A stretch of DNA of 64,000 nt. Origin: Pseudomonas umsongensis (lineage in GTDB: Bacteria > Pseudomonadota > Gammaproteobacteria > Pseudomonadales > Pseudomonadaceae). Both the position numbers and the translations under genes were made by a program. Under the pieces are notes generated by a model, which was not told where the DNA came from, ran no database searches, and saw only the letters and a list, made by a program, of their open reading frames with translations. The stretch lies in the NCBI RefSeq assembly GCF_002236105.1, contig NZ_NIWU01000001.1:310001-374000 (forward strand). The letters are read 5' to 3'. Positions 16,672 to 26,350 of the stretch are shown here, one piece after another (position 1 is the stretch's first letter; each line of letters opens with the position of its first letter).

Positions 16672-18507
16672 AAGTTCGACGGCTACCGCATCATGGCGCG
16701 TATCGACCATGACGAGGTCAAGCTCTTCACTCGCAACGGCCACGACTGGACCCACAAGCTGCCCGACCAGGCCAAGGCGCTGGCGGGGCTGGGCCTGGAA
16801 TCGGCCTGGCTGGACGGCGAAATGGTGGTGGCCAACGAGCAGGGCGTTCCGGACTTCCAGGCTTTGCAGAATGTCTTCGAAGCGGGCCGCAGTGGGAATA
16901 TCCTCTACTACCTGTTTGATTTGCCCTATCTCAATGGAGTGGACCTGCGCGAAGTGCCCGTCGAGGAGCGCAGGGCGGCGCTCTCGACCGTGCTCAAAAC
17001 CAGCAAAGACCCATTGCTGCGCTTCTCCGACGCCTTTGGCGAAGACCCGGAAGCCCTGCTCAATAGCGCCTGCCAGATGCAAATGGAAGGCCTCATCGGC
17101 AAACGCCTGGGGTCGCCCTATGTATCGCGGCGCAGCAGTGACTGGGTCAAACTCAAATGCAAGCATCGACAGGAATTCGTCATCGTCGGCTTTACCGACC
17201 CCAAAGGTTCACGCAGTGCCTTCGGTGCGTTGCTCTTGGGGTTGCACGACCGCGACAGCGGTGAGTTGCGATACGCAGGCAAGGTCGGCACCGGGTTCAC
17301 CGAGGCAACGCTCAACAGCATTCATCAACAACTCAAGCCCTTGCAGACGAAAAAAGCCGCCGTGGTCAACCCGCCCAGCGGTGCCGAGTTCAAGGCTGTG
17401 CATTGGCTCAAACCCAGCCTGCTGGCGGAAGTGGCCTTTGCCGAAATGACCAAGGACGGTTCGGTGCGCCATGCGGTGTTCCATGGTCTGCGCGATGACA
17501 AGCCCGCCAAAGACATTACCGAGGAGCGACCGACTGCCGTGAAAACTACCCCCGCGAAAAAAACCGTCGCCAAACCGACGACCTCGAAGAAGAAAGTCGA
17601 ACCAGCACCCTCTCAAGTCGGTCTTGAGCAGGGCAAGGTACGCATCACCCACCCCGACCGGGTGATCGACGCCAGCACGGGCGCGACCAAAGTGCAGCTG
17701 GCGCAGTACTACGCCAGTGTTGCCGAATGGATTCTGCCTCAGCTCAAGGACCGACCCGTGGCGCTGGTGCGTGCACCGGATGGCATCGCTGGCGAACTGT
17801 TTTTCCAGAAAAACGCCGAACGCCTGGCGATCCCCGGCATCACTACCCTCGACCAGCAACTCACAGGCCAGCCGATGATGGTGATCAACAACGCCGAAGC
17901 CTTGATTGGTGCGGTGCAGATGAGCACGGTCGAGCTGCACACCTGGAACGCCACCACCGACAACCTCGACAAACCCGACCGCTTCGTCCTCGACCTCGAC
18001 CCGGACCCGGCGCTGCCATGGAAGCGCATGGTCGAGGCCACTCAGTTGACCCTGACGGTGCTCGACGAACTGGGACTCAAGGCGTTCCTCAAGACCAGCG
18101 GCGGCAAGGGTATCCACCTGGTAGTGCCGCTAACTCGCAAGCACGGCTGGGATGAGGTCAAGGACTTCAGCCACGCCATTGTCAGCCACATGGCCAAGAT
18201 GCTGCCGGAGCGTTTTTCTGCTGTTTCGGGGCCGAAGAACCGGGTAGGGCGGATCTTCATCGACTACCTGCGTAATGGCTTGGGCGCCACGACCATCTGC
18301 GCCTACGCCGTGCGTACCCGCGAAGGATTGCCGGTGTCGATGCCGATTTTTCGGGAAGAAGTCCCTACGCTCAAGGGCGGCAACCAGTGGAACATCCACA
18401 ACGCGCATGAACGCCTGGCCGAAGTGGGCGATGAGCCTTGGGCGGACCTGAAGAAAACCCGGCAGACGATTACAGCCGAGATGCGACGGCGAGTGGGAAT
18501 GAAGTAG
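16654..18507 (+). pseudogene. ligD: NHEJ DNA ligase/polymerase LigD, 5'-truncated by the island
   Basis: The open frame encodes LigD from the ligase catalytic motif onward: LKFDGYRI with the adenylated lysine, then LDGEMVV, the OB-fold, an alanine/lysine-rich linker (residues about 285-320), and the polymerase/primase domain with DLDPDP, SGGKGIHL and IFIDYLRNG. A normal Pseudomonas LigD is above 800 residues and begins with a phosphoesterase domain. That domain and the first part of the ligase are missing, replaced by island sequence, and the only start is a TTG or GTG without a ribosome site. The polymerase half is intact, but expression is doubtful. Ku is not in the window. Confidence 0.85.
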
Positions 18508-18510
18508 TAG

Positions 18511-18573
18511 CTGCCGCAGGCTGCGATCTTTTGATCTTGAAAAAACAGAATCAAAAGATCGCAGCCTGCGGCA
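18511..18573. repeat. Long REP-type hairpin after ligD
   Basis: A 23-bp perfect stem: the arm at 18513-18535 starts GCCGCAGGCTGCG and the other at 18550-18572 is its inverse, with a short A-rich loop. It lies between the convergent ligD and DUF3313 genes and can terminate both. The same arm sequence recurs at 59498-59605, so it is a genome-wide repeat family. Confidence 0.85.
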
Positions 18574-18591
18574 ACGCCTACAGCACTTGCG

Positions 18592-19266
18592 TTATTTTAT
18601 GAAGGCCTGGAAGTCGCTACCCAACTTGTCGATCGCCGCCTTGAAATCCTGCGCGGTGATTTTCTGGCTTTCGTTTGACAGCTGTTTGCCGAACACCTTG
18701 CGCACCACCTTGGCCACGGTCTGGTTGCTTTTCGCGTCGATGAACTCTGCTTCGATAAACAGTTCGGTGTCCTGGTCCCGATGACCGGTGGCGGCCTGTG
18801 TCGCACCGACGACAGCGGCGATGGGCACTACTTCATACCATTTCATCCCTTCGTTGGAAGCGCTCACACCGGTGATGGCGGCGCGCATGACCAGGGTTTT
18901 CGCTCCCTTGGGTGCGGCGCTTGGACTGGAAACCACGCGGTACTTCTGCCCCAGTGTCGACTTGGCTTTGCTGGTCATGTAGTTCTGGATGTCATTGAGG
19001 GTCTGCTGGTTGACCCGCTCGTTGGGCTTGGGGGCCGGGTAGAGCTCCAGGCGGTTGAACGCCACCGTGTCATAGGCGTCGGGGTTCCACGATGGGCTGA
19101 CCCAGCGCATCGCCGTGCCACCGCTGGGCGTTTCGACTTCCTGAAGGTTGTTGTAGTTGGACAGGTAGCCGGAGTACTGCTCCCGCTCGGTGACTTTCGA
19201 GGTACAACCGCCGAGCAGAAGCCCGGCCAAGGCAGTGCCGACAAGCAATTTACGGGACAGGTTCAT
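18592..19266 (-). CDS. DUF3313 lipoprotein
   Basis: A 224-residue lipoprotein. The signal peptide MNLSRKLLVGTALAGLLLGGC has the lipobox LLGGC with C21. The rest has the DUF3313 pattern: YSGYLSNYNNLQEV near the start and a long alpha/beta domain ending in IDKLGSDFQAFIK. It is probably anchored in the outer membrane facing the periplasm. The residue after the cysteine is Thr, not Asp, in line with outer-membrane sorting. The role of the family is unknown. It is followed convergently by the ligD remnant and preceded by the FadL-type gene on the same strand, about 47 bp apart. Confidence 0.85.
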   Translation of the reverse strand: MNLSRKLLVGTALAGLLLGGCTSKVTEREQYSGYLSNYNNLQEVETPSGGTAMRWVSPSWNPDAYDTVAFNRLELYPAPKPNERVNQQTLNDIQNYMTSKAKSTLGQKYRVVSSPSAAPKGAKTLVMRAAITGVSASNEGMKWYEVVPIAAVVGATQAATGHRDQDTELFIEAEFIDAKSNQTVAKVVRKVFGKQLSNESQKITAQDFKAAIDKLGSDFQAFIK

Positions 19267-19312
19267 AGTGCGGTGTGCTCCTTGGGTAATTCGTCTAAGC
19301 GTAGTCAGATAA

Positions 19313-20581
19313 TCAGAAACGCCAAGTCATGTTCCCGGTCACGGCTTGAATCCAGGTATTGTCGAATTGACCGGAAATTCTATTGCGAGACAGGTCCTTG
19401 CTCTGGTCAACCGGCATGTCGCCCATCCAGACCATGGCCCAACTGAGGTTGACGTCGGTGTCTTTGTTCAGCGCATAGGTGGCGCCCGTCGCAATGCGCC
19501 AGGATTCGGCCATGGGCACGATCACCGAACGCTTGCTGTCGGACACGGCACTGCTGTCGTAAGCCACACCGACGTTCCACAGCCACTGCTCGGTGGCCTG
19601 GTATTGCGCGCCGAGTGACAGGTGCCAGGTGTCCTTGAAACCGGCGTCGATGTTGGTGGATCGGGCATCGTTTGCCGAGGTGTCGACCTGGACGCCGATA
19701 TCGCCGAATTCCGACCAGTCCTGCCAGTTGATCGAGGCCAGCAGCGCCCATTGCCGGTCCAGTTGCTGGAACAGGCTCAGGGTCACGGTTTGCGGCACGG
19801 TGATATCAAGTTCGGTGTTGGTACCATCCAGACGTTGCAGTAGCGGTCCGTTTCCCTTGATGTCCAGCCCGTCCTCGAACTCCAGGTCGACCTTGCTGGT
19901 GTAGGTCAGTCCGATGCGGGTGCCAGGTTGCGGGGCGTAGATTACCCCGACGTTGGCGCCGAAGCCCCAATCCTTGTCCTTGTATTTGAACTGGCCGTCG
20001 CCGCGTTCGGTGAAGCCGAAGGGCGAGCGGTCAATCGCGGTCTGGGCCTGGAGCATGCCGTACATGGCTTTGACGCCGACACCCACCGACCACTGATCGT
20101 TGAAGCGGTACGCCACGCTGGGCACCAGCGACAGGCCGAGCAGGCTGGAATTCTGCGAAAAGTAGCGCCCCGACCAGTCATTGTCGTAATTGACCGCCAA
20201 CCCGAAGTCGCCGTACTGGCCGAACCCCACGCTCCAGTGGTCGTCCAGTTCATGGCTGACGAAAAAACTGCCACCGGGCAACGGATCAAGGGCGTTGCCG
20301 CTGCCACTCCCGGAGACGTTGGTGCTGTCGTCGCGATCGAACGAAATATCACCGTAGAGCACCTGCAAGCCGGCGGTGATCTGCGTGCCTGGCAAGTAGC
20401 TCATGCCCGCCGGGTTGCTGGCGATGGTGGAAGGGCCCTGGGCCCGGGCGGCGGCGCCGGCGTTGGCCAGGCCGACGTTATCGGTGCCGACTTCGTATAG
20501 CATGATGCCGCCAGCCTGTACCTGCTGGCAGCACAGAGCGAGCAATGAGACGGCGGGTAGGGCGCAATTTTTCAGCTGCAT
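19313..20581 (-). CDS. FadL/OmpP1-family outer-membrane transport protein
   Basis: A 422-residue outer-membrane beta-barrel. The signal peptide ends CCQQVQA and is followed by GGIMLYEVGTDNVGLANAG, the usual N-terminal hatch sequence of FadL-type channels, then SNPAGMSYLPG. It ends with TWRF, a C-terminal phenylalanine required for barrel assembly. FadL proteins take up hydrophobic compounds such as long-chain fatty acids or aromatic hydrocarbons. The start ATG 20581 has the ribosome site AAGGTGA, whereas the longer frame to 20689 has none. No degradation gene is adjacent, so the substrate is open. Confidence 0.9.
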   Translation of the reverse strand: MQLKNCALPAVSLLALCCQQVQAGGIMLYEVGTDNVGLANAGAAARAQGPSTIASNPAGMSYLPGTQITAGLQVLYGDISFDRDDSTNVSGSGSGNALDPLPGGSFFVSHELDDHWSVGFGQYGDFGLAVNYDNDWSGRYFSQNSSLLGLSLVPSVAYRFNDQWSVGVGVKAMYGMLQAQTAIDRSPFGFTERGDGQFKYKDKDWGFGANVGVIYAPQPGTRIGLTYTSKVDLEFEDGLDIKGNGPLLQRLDGTNTELDITVPQTVTLSLFQQLDRQWALLASINWQDWSEFGDIGVQVDTSANDARSTNIDAGFKDTWHLSLGAQYQATEQWLWNVGVAYDSSAVSDSKRSVIVPMAESWRIATGATYALNKDTDVNLSWAMVWMGDMPVDQSKDLSRNRISGQFDNTWIQAVTGNMTWRF

Positions 20582-20814
20582 GGGGTCACCTTTGTGCATT
20601 CCCATTACGGACACCGGTGGCTGTCGCCATCGACCGGTGTCAACTCCCCTGAGAGCAGTCAACTGACTGCCATGAAATTTGTTTCCCACGCGAAAGAGCG
20701 TAGGTAGGTCTCGAGAAATATCCAGTAATTAGTGAGTTAAAACCGATAGTTCACGCTAAGGCTCAAGGAGCGTTTCCAGGGGGCTCAACGCGTTCTGCCG
20801 CATCGCTTCGAATC

Positions 20815-20841
20815 GAGGCGGCGAGCAGGTCTCGCCGCCTC
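20815..20841 (-). terminator. Perfect 11-bp hairpin after the DUF3303 gene
   Basis: GAGGCGGCGAG (20815-20825) and CTCGCCGCCTC (20831-20841) form an 11-bp stem with a five-base loop directly past the DUF3303 stop codon. No clear T-run follows. Confidence 0.55.
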
Positions 20842-20848
20842 GAGACCA

Positions 20849-21127
20849 TTACCTGCCGGCAGCGGCTGCCAGCAACGGGGCTATCTGTTCGTCAGTCAGT
20901 GCCGCCTGGACCTCCATGGTCATCAGGTCGCTCCATTGCAGTACCCACTTCTGGATCGGTACCGGATCATTGGCCTCGGCCACGCCAAAACCGGCTGCGC
21001 CACCCACGGCGTGCCAGCGTCCGAGCATCTTGACGCCTTCCGGTGGCGCGCCACCGGTCTTGAGAAAGCGCTCGATCGCGCTGTTGCGATTGGCCGAACT
21101 GATTTTCCAGCTGACGATGAACAACAT
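20849..21127 (-). CDS. DUF3303 small protein
   Basis: A 92-residue protein beginning MLFIVSWKI, as is typical of DUF3303 proteins, with a short alpha/beta ferredoxin-like pattern (RFLKTGGAPPEGVKMLGRWH, GFGVAEA). ATG 21127 has a perfect GGAGGTGG ribosome site, so the longer frame to 21172 is rejected. No function is established for this family. It stands alone, with a strong hairpin downstream. Confidence 0.8.
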   Translation of the reverse strand: MLFIVSWKISSANRNSAIERFLKTGGAPPEGVKMLGRWHAVGGAAGFGVAEANDPVPIQKWVLQWSDLMTMEVQAALTDEQIAPLLAAAAGR

Positions 21128-21341
21128 CTGCCACCTCCTTCCAGGGATTGGCACCTGCCTGTCTTCGCGCACCGGGTTGGCGCCGGGACCTCGGTCACGT
21201 TTGCCTTGCCAGTGTCATCCTGTCTGGCCTGAAACGATTGCTCCCTGCAGAAGGCATAGCAGCGCCACGCACTTCACGTACGACCGCCGATCCTCTTTTA
21301 CAGGGGGTGTATGGCAGCTGTCTCAGCGCTGAAACAGACGA

Positions 21342-21743
21342 TCAGGTGTCACGCAACAGGTCGTTGGCGTTGAGCAGCTCGAAGGCGATTTGCGGGCGCT
21401 TCTCCATGGCCCGGCGAATCGCCGCCGGGATCGCTGCCCGGGTCTTGCGGCATAGTCCTGGCAGTTCGTCGATGTGAATGCCGATGCCGCGCATGGTCCG
21501 CACTTCATTGAAACCGGGAGCGATGTTCACGCGAATGCCCAACTGCTCGAACATCCGCCGTTGCAGGTGTTCGAGGTCCTGGAGGCTTTGCAGGTTTTCC
21601 AGGCGTTCGACAAGGCGTTTTTCTTCCGCGCGGGTCAGGAACAGGATGCGCACATCCGCACCCGGTGTTTCCAGCAGCGGGTCACGCCCGCAGTCGCAGG
21701 CGCCGGGCGGGCAGGGTTGGCGGATCGGGGCAGAGGTGATCAT
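21342..21743 (-). CDS. Conserved hypothetical protein with N-terminal cysteine cluster
   Basis: A protein of 133-136 residues; ATG 21743 or 21752 may be used. The N terminus has a PCPPGACDCGRDP segment with three cysteines that could bind a metal. The rest is charged and helical (TRAEEKRLVERLENLQSLQDLEHLQRRM), followed by a compact conserved region (NEVRTMRGIGIHIDELPGLCRK). I do not recognise the family. It lies between the DUF3303 gene and the REP after ldcA, all on the minus strand, without obvious coupling. Confidence 0.6.
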   Translation of the reverse strand: MITSAPIRQPCPPGACDCGRDPLLETPGADVRILFLTRAEEKRLVERLENLQSLQDLEHLQRRMFEQLGIRVNIAPGFNEVRTMRGIGIHIDELPGLCRKTRAAIPAAIRRAMEKRPQIAFELLNANDLLRDT

Positions 21744-21796
21744 GGGATTCAATCATAGAGCGCAGTGATCGAATTTGCCCATAGGTAATGTGATCC

Positions 21797-21897
21797 CTGT
21801 AGGAGCGAGCCTGCTCGCGATGGACGTCAACGATGACGCGGGCTGTCTGGATGCCCGCGTTGTCTGGACGTTATTCGCGAGCATGCTCGCTCCTACA
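21797..21897. repeat. REP pair (BIME)
   Basis: Two REP arms, CTGTAGGAGCGAGCCTGCTC (21797-21816) and its near inverse ending GCTCCTACAG, are separated by about 60 bp. Each arm is itself a small hairpin (GCGAGCctGCTCGC). It lies downstream of ldcA. Confidence 0.85.
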
Positions 21898-21916
21898 GGG
21901 GGGTTGCGGGTCCCTG

Positions 21917-24202
21917 TTATTTCAGTACCAGCATCCGATAAACCCCGGCCTCGGCTTCGATCCCGTGGGTGTCATGGGTGAACCCCGGGAAGGACCTGTC
22001 GAAGGCTTCCAGTGCCTTGAGATAGGCCAGCAGCGGCCCGTCGGCAGCCCCGGCGTTCTCACCCGGCATCAGCAAGGGAATGCCCGGCGGATACGGCACG
22101 ATGCCCGTGGCGGCAATGCGCCCGGCGGCTTGTTCCAGGGTGACCAGTTCGATGTCGTTGCGCACCAGTTTCTCGTAGGCCTCCACCGGGCTGAAGACGG
22201 CTTGCGGTAGCGTGCCGAACGCCTGGGCCATGGCCGAGGTGGTCTTGTGTAACTTCATGGCGGCGAAGATTTCGTCCGCCAGGTCCTTCAGGCCCATGCC
22301 GGCGTAACGGGTCTGGTTACCGGCCAGCAGGTCAGGCAGGCACAGCTCCAGTTCGACGTTGTCGTCATAGTCGCGCTTGAAGTCCAGCAGCGCGTTGACC
22401 AGCGTGCCCCATTTGCCCTTGGTGATGCCGATGGAGAACAGGAACAGGATTGTGAAGTCGGTGGTTTTCTCGACGACGATGCCCTGGCGTCCGAGGTACG
22501 CCGTCAGTACACAGGCCGGGATGCCCGTGGCCAGCAGGTTGCCGTCGTCGCCCATGCCAGGGCTGAGCACCGAGACCTTGATCGGGTCGAGCATGCAGTA
22601 GCCTTCCTCGATGTCGCCAAAGCCGTGCCACACCTCGTTGGGGTGCAGGACCCAGCATTTGGGCTCGGTCTTGAGCAGCAGCGGATCGACTTCGTGGAAC
22701 GGCACCGTGGCATTGCCCACTTGCACGGTGGGCGGCTGCCAGCAGGTGAAGAACCAGTCGTCCTTGCTCGACATCTCGTGGTGCATGCGTGAGATGACCT
22801 GGCGGAAAGACACGGCCTCTTCTATGGATTCGCTGGTGAGGATCTGCCCGCTGGGCGCTTCCATCATCGCCGAGCTGACATCGCAGGAGGCCATGATCGC
22901 GTAGTTGGGCGAGGTCGAGGCGTGCATCATGTACGACTCGTTGAAGCGTCCGTGCTCGATCGGGTTACGGCCGTTGCGCACGTGAATCATCGAGGCCTGC
23001 GACAGGGCCGCCAGCAACTTGTGGGTCGACTGGGTGGCGAATACGGTCGGCTTCGAAGCATCGTGGTCGTCCGGGCTGCCGTGCATGGCGTGGCGGTCTT
23101 GGTACAGCGGGTTGAAGCGCGCATAACCGTACCAGGCTTCGTCGAAATGCAGGCGGTCGACACTCTGGCCCAGCAGTTCTTCGACGCGGGTGACGTTGTA
23201 GGTCAGGCCGTCGTAGGTGGAGTTGGTGATGATCGCGTGGACCGGCGTCGGATCGATGCCTTCCTTGACCAGTGGGTTGTTGGCGATGGCCGCTTTCACG
23301 CCCTCGCTGCTCAGGGTTTGCGGGAGGATCGGGCCGATGATGCCGTAGCGGTTACGCGTCGGTACCAGATAGGTCGGCAGCGCCCCCGAAAGGGTCATCG
23401 CATGCTCGGCGGACTTGTGGCAATTGCGGTCGCACAGGGCGATCTGGTTACGCGTGACGCTGGCCATGAGGATCACGCGGTTGGACATCGACGAACCGTT
23501 GGTCACGTAATACGTGCGATGGGCACCGAACACCTTGGCCGCATAGCGCTCGCCCTGGCCGATGGGGCCACTGTGATCGAGCAGCGAACCGAGTTCACCG
23601 ACCGAGATCGACAGGTCGGAACGCAGCAGGTTTTCCCCGAAGAACTCGTAGAACGCCCGTCCCGCCGTGCTTTTCAGAAATGCCGTGCCACCGGCATGAC
23701 CGGGGGTGTGCCAGGAATATTCATAGGACCGGGCAAACTTCACCAGTGCGCCGAACATGGGCGGCAGGGCGGCCTGGCGATAGCGTTCGATGGCCGCCAG
23801 GATACGTCCGCTGAGGAAGCGGCTGGTGTCTTCCGGCAGCCAGATGAAGTCGTCGGCGTGTTGCATGACCAGGAGCGGAATGCTCGACGCGGTAGTGCGG
23901 TCGCTGATCAGGAACACCGGCACGCGCGTGTTGCGCTCGCGCAGCTTGACCAGCAACTTGATGCAGTCGTCGTGACCTTCGCTGGTGTCCATTTCCCAGC
24001 TGATCAGCACGCATTGAACGGCCGGGTCCGAACGCAGGATCGACGCGGCATCGCTGAGGCTTTCCGAGGCCAGTACGCTGACGCCACGTCCCTCTACGTC
24101 ACTGACCAATTGAGTCAGGGCGCGACCAAACACCGTGCGCTTGTCCGCTGGGTTGCTGACCACCAGCGCGAGCATCCCGAGTGAGTGTTTATATTCCGTC
24201 AT
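21917..24202 (-). CDS. ldcA: Lysine decarboxylase LdcA (Orn/Arg/Lys decarboxylase class III)
   Basis: A 761-residue PLP enzyme of the inducible amino-acid decarboxylase family. An N-terminal response-regulator-like wing (about 1-150) precedes the PLP core with HTPGHAGGTAF, HFDEAWYGY, and STHKLLAALSQAS, where K395 is the PLP lysine. The C-terminal domain has IPLLMPGE. Size and the coupling with an APC antiporter match the P. aeruginosa ldcAB pair (PA1818-PA1819), in which LdcA converts lysine to cadaverine. Arginine or ornithine specificity cannot be excluded from sequence. Its ATG overlaps the ldcB stop by four bases. Confidence 0.85.
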   Translation of the reverse strand: MTEYKHSLGMLALVVSNPADKRTVFGRALTQLVSDVEGRGVSVLASESLSDAASILRSDPAVQCVLISWEMDTSEGHDDCIKLLVKLRERNTRVPVFLISDRTTASSIPLLVMQHADDFIWLPEDTSRFLSGRILAAIERYRQAALPPMFGALVKFARSYEYSWHTPGHAGGTAFLKSTAGRAFYEFFGENLLRSDLSISVGELGSLLDHSGPIGQGERYAAKVFGAHRTYYVTNGSSMSNRVILMASVTRNQIALCDRNCHKSAEHAMTLSGALPTYLVPTRNRYGIIGPILPQTLSSEGVKAAIANNPLVKEGIDPTPVHAIITNSTYDGLTYNVTRVEELLGQSVDRLHFDEAWYGYARFNPLYQDRHAMHGSPDDHDASKPTVFATQSTHKLLAALSQASMIHVRNGRNPIEHGRFNESYMMHASTSPNYAIMASCDVSSAMMEAPSGQILTSESIEEAVSFRQVISRMHHEMSSKDDWFFTCWQPPTVQVGNATVPFHEVDPLLLKTEPKCWVLHPNEVWHGFGDIEEGYCMLDPIKVSVLSPGMGDDGNLLATGIPACVLTAYLGRQGIVVEKTTDFTILFLFSIGITKGKWGTLVNALLDFKRDYDDNVELELCLPDLLAGNQTRYAGMGLKDLADEIFAAMKLHKTTSAMAQAFGTLPQAVFSPVEAYEKLVRNDIELVTLEQAAGRIAATGIVPYPPGIPLLMPGENAGAADGPLLAYLKALEAFDRSFPGFTHDTHGIEAEAGVYRMLVLK

Positions 24203-25608
24203 GCGTGAATCTCCAGAGTGGCTTTTTTCAGGCTATTCACCGGCACCGGTTGGCCAGTGATGTGCTGCGCGCTGACTGTTTGTGTCGGCACGCTGTTGTT
24301 GAGTGCTTCAAGGCGAATCAGGCGGTTGTTGACGAAACCGAACAGGGTGTAGCCGAAAATGGTCGCCACACCGCCGAGCATCAGCGCCTGTTCGCCGGAA
24401 CTATAGAGCGCCAGGTAGCTGTAGGCCGCCGCCACCCAGGCAATGATGTTGGTAGCCAGCGCCTTGCCGGCGGGTACGTTGGAGACCTTTTGCATGGTCA
24501 TCAACGCGGCCATGGAGAGGATGTACGGCACCAGGTTGGTGACCACCGCGAGGTTGACCAGGGTGTCGAACTGTTTACTGAGGTCCGGGCTGATGGTGAG
24601 GAAACCCAGGGCCGTCTGCGCCGCCAGCAGCACCAGCATGCCGACGATGGGCGTCCCGGCCTTGTTGGCCTTGGCGAAGATCGACAGGAAGTAACCGGTG
24701 TCCGCCGAGCTCTTGTAGACCTGGGCAATGGTGAACTGCCAACCCAGCAGCGAGCCGATGCAGGCCAATACCATCGCGGCCATCACAATGTCGCCAACCA
24801 GTGGGGTGAACATCTTCGCGAAGACCAGGCCGAACGGTGCGGTGGAGGCGGCCAGTTCCGGGTTATCGACGATGCCGGCAATCACGTTGGTGGAAACGAT
24901 GTAGATCACTGCCGCACCCAGGGTGCCGCCGAGCACCGCAATCGGTACGTTCTTCTCGGGGTTTTCCACCGCATCGGTGTTGGCACATGCTGACTCAAGG
25001 CCCAGGAATGCCCACAAGGTGATCGCCACCGAGGCCCCCGCGGCGTCGTACCAGGCCATGTTGTGCGGGTTCCAGCCGGCGGCATACACGCTGCTGTCGA
25101 ACCAGAACCAGCCAATGGTCGACACCAGCACTACCGGCGCAATCACGCCCCATACGGTGACTGCGCCAATGCGACCAGTAATTCGCGCACCGCCAAAGTT
25201 GGCGAACGTGGTGATCCACAGTAATGCGATGGTCGCCAGGCCCACTTGCAGTGAGTCCAGTTCAATGTGGAACAGTTCCTGGATGTAGCCGACCGCGGTA
25301 ATGCTGATCGCCACGTTGGCAATCAGCAACGAGAGACCATAGGTGTAGTTGGTGATGTAGTTACCGGCCTTGCCGAAGGTGTATTCGGCATATCCCCCCA
25401 TGCCGCCGGTTTTTCGACTGAGCATCCCACATCGCGCAAAGGCGTAGGCCAATGCCAGTGAACCGGTGGCTGTAATCAACCAGGAAAGAATTGAAATCGA
25501 CCCGACTTCCGCCAGTTTCGACGGTAGTAGCACAATGCCTGAGCCCAACATGTTGACCGCGGTCAACATCGTCAGTTGCCCCACACTCATTTTCTTTGCG
25601 ACTGACAT
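24199..25608 (-). CDS. ldcB: APC-family lysine/cadaverine-type antiporter
   Basis: A 469-residue APC transporter with about twelve membrane segments. The start has LTAVNMLGSGIVLLPSKLAEVG (the GSGI substrate-binding loop), and FLGLESACANTDAVENPEKNVP is the conserved helix 6 region of the PotE/CadB/AdiC antiporters. It is the first gene of the ldcBA operon, with a GAGG ribosome site before ATG 25608. Exchange of lysine for cadaverine would supply the decarboxylase and export its product across the inner membrane. The assignment to ldcB rests on operon order and on knowledge of the P. aeruginosa pair. Confidence 0.85.
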   Translation of the reverse strand: MSVAKKMSVGQLTMLTAVNMLGSGIVLLPSKLAEVGSISILSWLITATGSLALAYAFARCGMLSRKTGGMGGYAEYTFGKAGNYITNYTYGLSLLIANVAISITAVGYIQELFHIELDSLQVGLATIALLWITTFANFGGARITGRIGAVTVWGVIAPVVLVSTIGWFWFDSSVYAAGWNPHNMAWYDAAGASVAITLWAFLGLESACANTDAVENPEKNVPIAVLGGTLGAAVIYIVSTNVIAGIVDNPELAASTAPFGLVFAKMFTPLVGDIVMAAMVLACIGSLLGWQFTIAQVYKSSADTGYFLSIFAKANKAGTPIVGMLVLLAAQTALGFLTISPDLSKQFDTLVNLAVVTNLVPYILSMAALMTMQKVSNVPAGKALATNIIAWVAAAYSYLALYSSGEQALMLGGVATIFGYTLFGFVNNRLIRLEALNNSVPTQTVSAQHITGQPVPVNSLKKATLEIHA

Positions 25609-25661
25609 TCCGTTGCCTCATTAGTTGGCGGTGAGAGCTTAGCTATAGCAAAGTTTTGAAA

Positions 25662-25694
25662 TGTCGCAAGAAAATGACTTTCGGTTACTGACGC
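25662..25694. promoter_or_regulatory. Possible ArgR half-sites upstream of ldcBA
   Basis: TGTCGCAAG at 25662-25670 and TGACGCAAG at 25689-25697 are two near-identical boxes resembling the Pseudomonas ArgR half-site TGTCGC. The ldcAB operon of P. aeruginosa is ArgR-controlled, but the spacing and second half of the consensus are imperfect here. Confidence 0.3.
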
Positions 25695-25790
25695 AAGTCA
25701 ATCAATTGAATAGAAGGCATTATGCTGGCCCCCAGATTTCTCGCGTGTTGCCAGAATCGCTTTATTTTCAGGCGGTTAGGTGGAATGCAA

Positions 25791-26144
25791 ATGCGCAATG
25801 TCTGGGTCGCGCTGATCTCTTTCAGCGTTGCGGGTCTTACAGTTTCTGCCCAGGCCAGGGAACTGAAGCCCGGTGATACTTATATATGCAGTTGGGGTGC
25901 AGGGACGGCGGCAAGAGCCCAGGAACTCAAGTTGTCCGGGGTTTCGCTGTATGCGGCACGGCAAAAAATCCAGGCGTACAAGTTTGCCAAGCCATGGATG
26001 CGGATGATGGCAATGGGCATTACCGAACAAACTTATGACAGCCCGACACGGCTCAAGCCGGCGGCGGTCCGGCAGAGTTTTTATGACGATTGTGTGAAGT
26101 ACAAGTTGGCGAGTAGGCGCGAGCATGCTCGCGAAAAACTTTAG
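25791..26144 (+). CDS. Small secreted hypothetical protein
   Basis: A protein of 117 residues from ATG 25791 (ATG 25785 is two codons earlier). The signal peptide MRNVWVALISFSVAGLTVSAQA ends in an AQA cleavage site. The mature part has two cysteines (YICSWGAG and DDCVKYK) that may form a disulfide, and no known motif. The last ten codons (about 26114-26144) lie inside a REP element, so the C-terminal SRREHAREKL is REP-encoded. The gene is divergent from ldcB. Function unknown; periplasmic location inferred. Confidence 0.65.
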   Translation: MRNVWVALISFSVAGLTVSAQARELKPGDTYICSWGAGTAARAQELKLSGVSLYAARQKIQAYKFAKPWMRMMAMGITEQTYDSPTRLKPAAVRQSFYDDCVKYKLASRREHAREKL

Positions 26145-26210
26145 AACACCGCGGGGTGTCAAGCTCCCCGCGTAATCGTGGACCTTCATCGCGAGCCTGC
26201 TCGCGCCTGC
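26114..26210. repeat. REP pair overlapping a gene end
   Basis: GCGCGAGCATGCTCGCG (26117-26133) and ATCGCGAGCCTGCTCGCGC (26189-26207) are the two REP arms. The first arm overlaps the last codons and stop of the small secreted protein gene. Confidence 0.8.
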
Positions 26211-26350
26211 AAAGTTTGCGTGTTGCAGGAGGGCCTTTGTCGGATCGGGCGCTGGGTCGGGCACCGCCGTCTATATTGAATGCCTGGCACCAAGCCGGAA
26301 GACTGATTCACCTGACAATGCATAAACCTCAATTCAATCAGGAGATCATC

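Noticed and set aside
22922..24184. 420-codon open frame on the plus strand
   Set aside because: It lies antisense to ldcA and has Arg/Gly/His-rich shadow composition, no ribosome site and no family.
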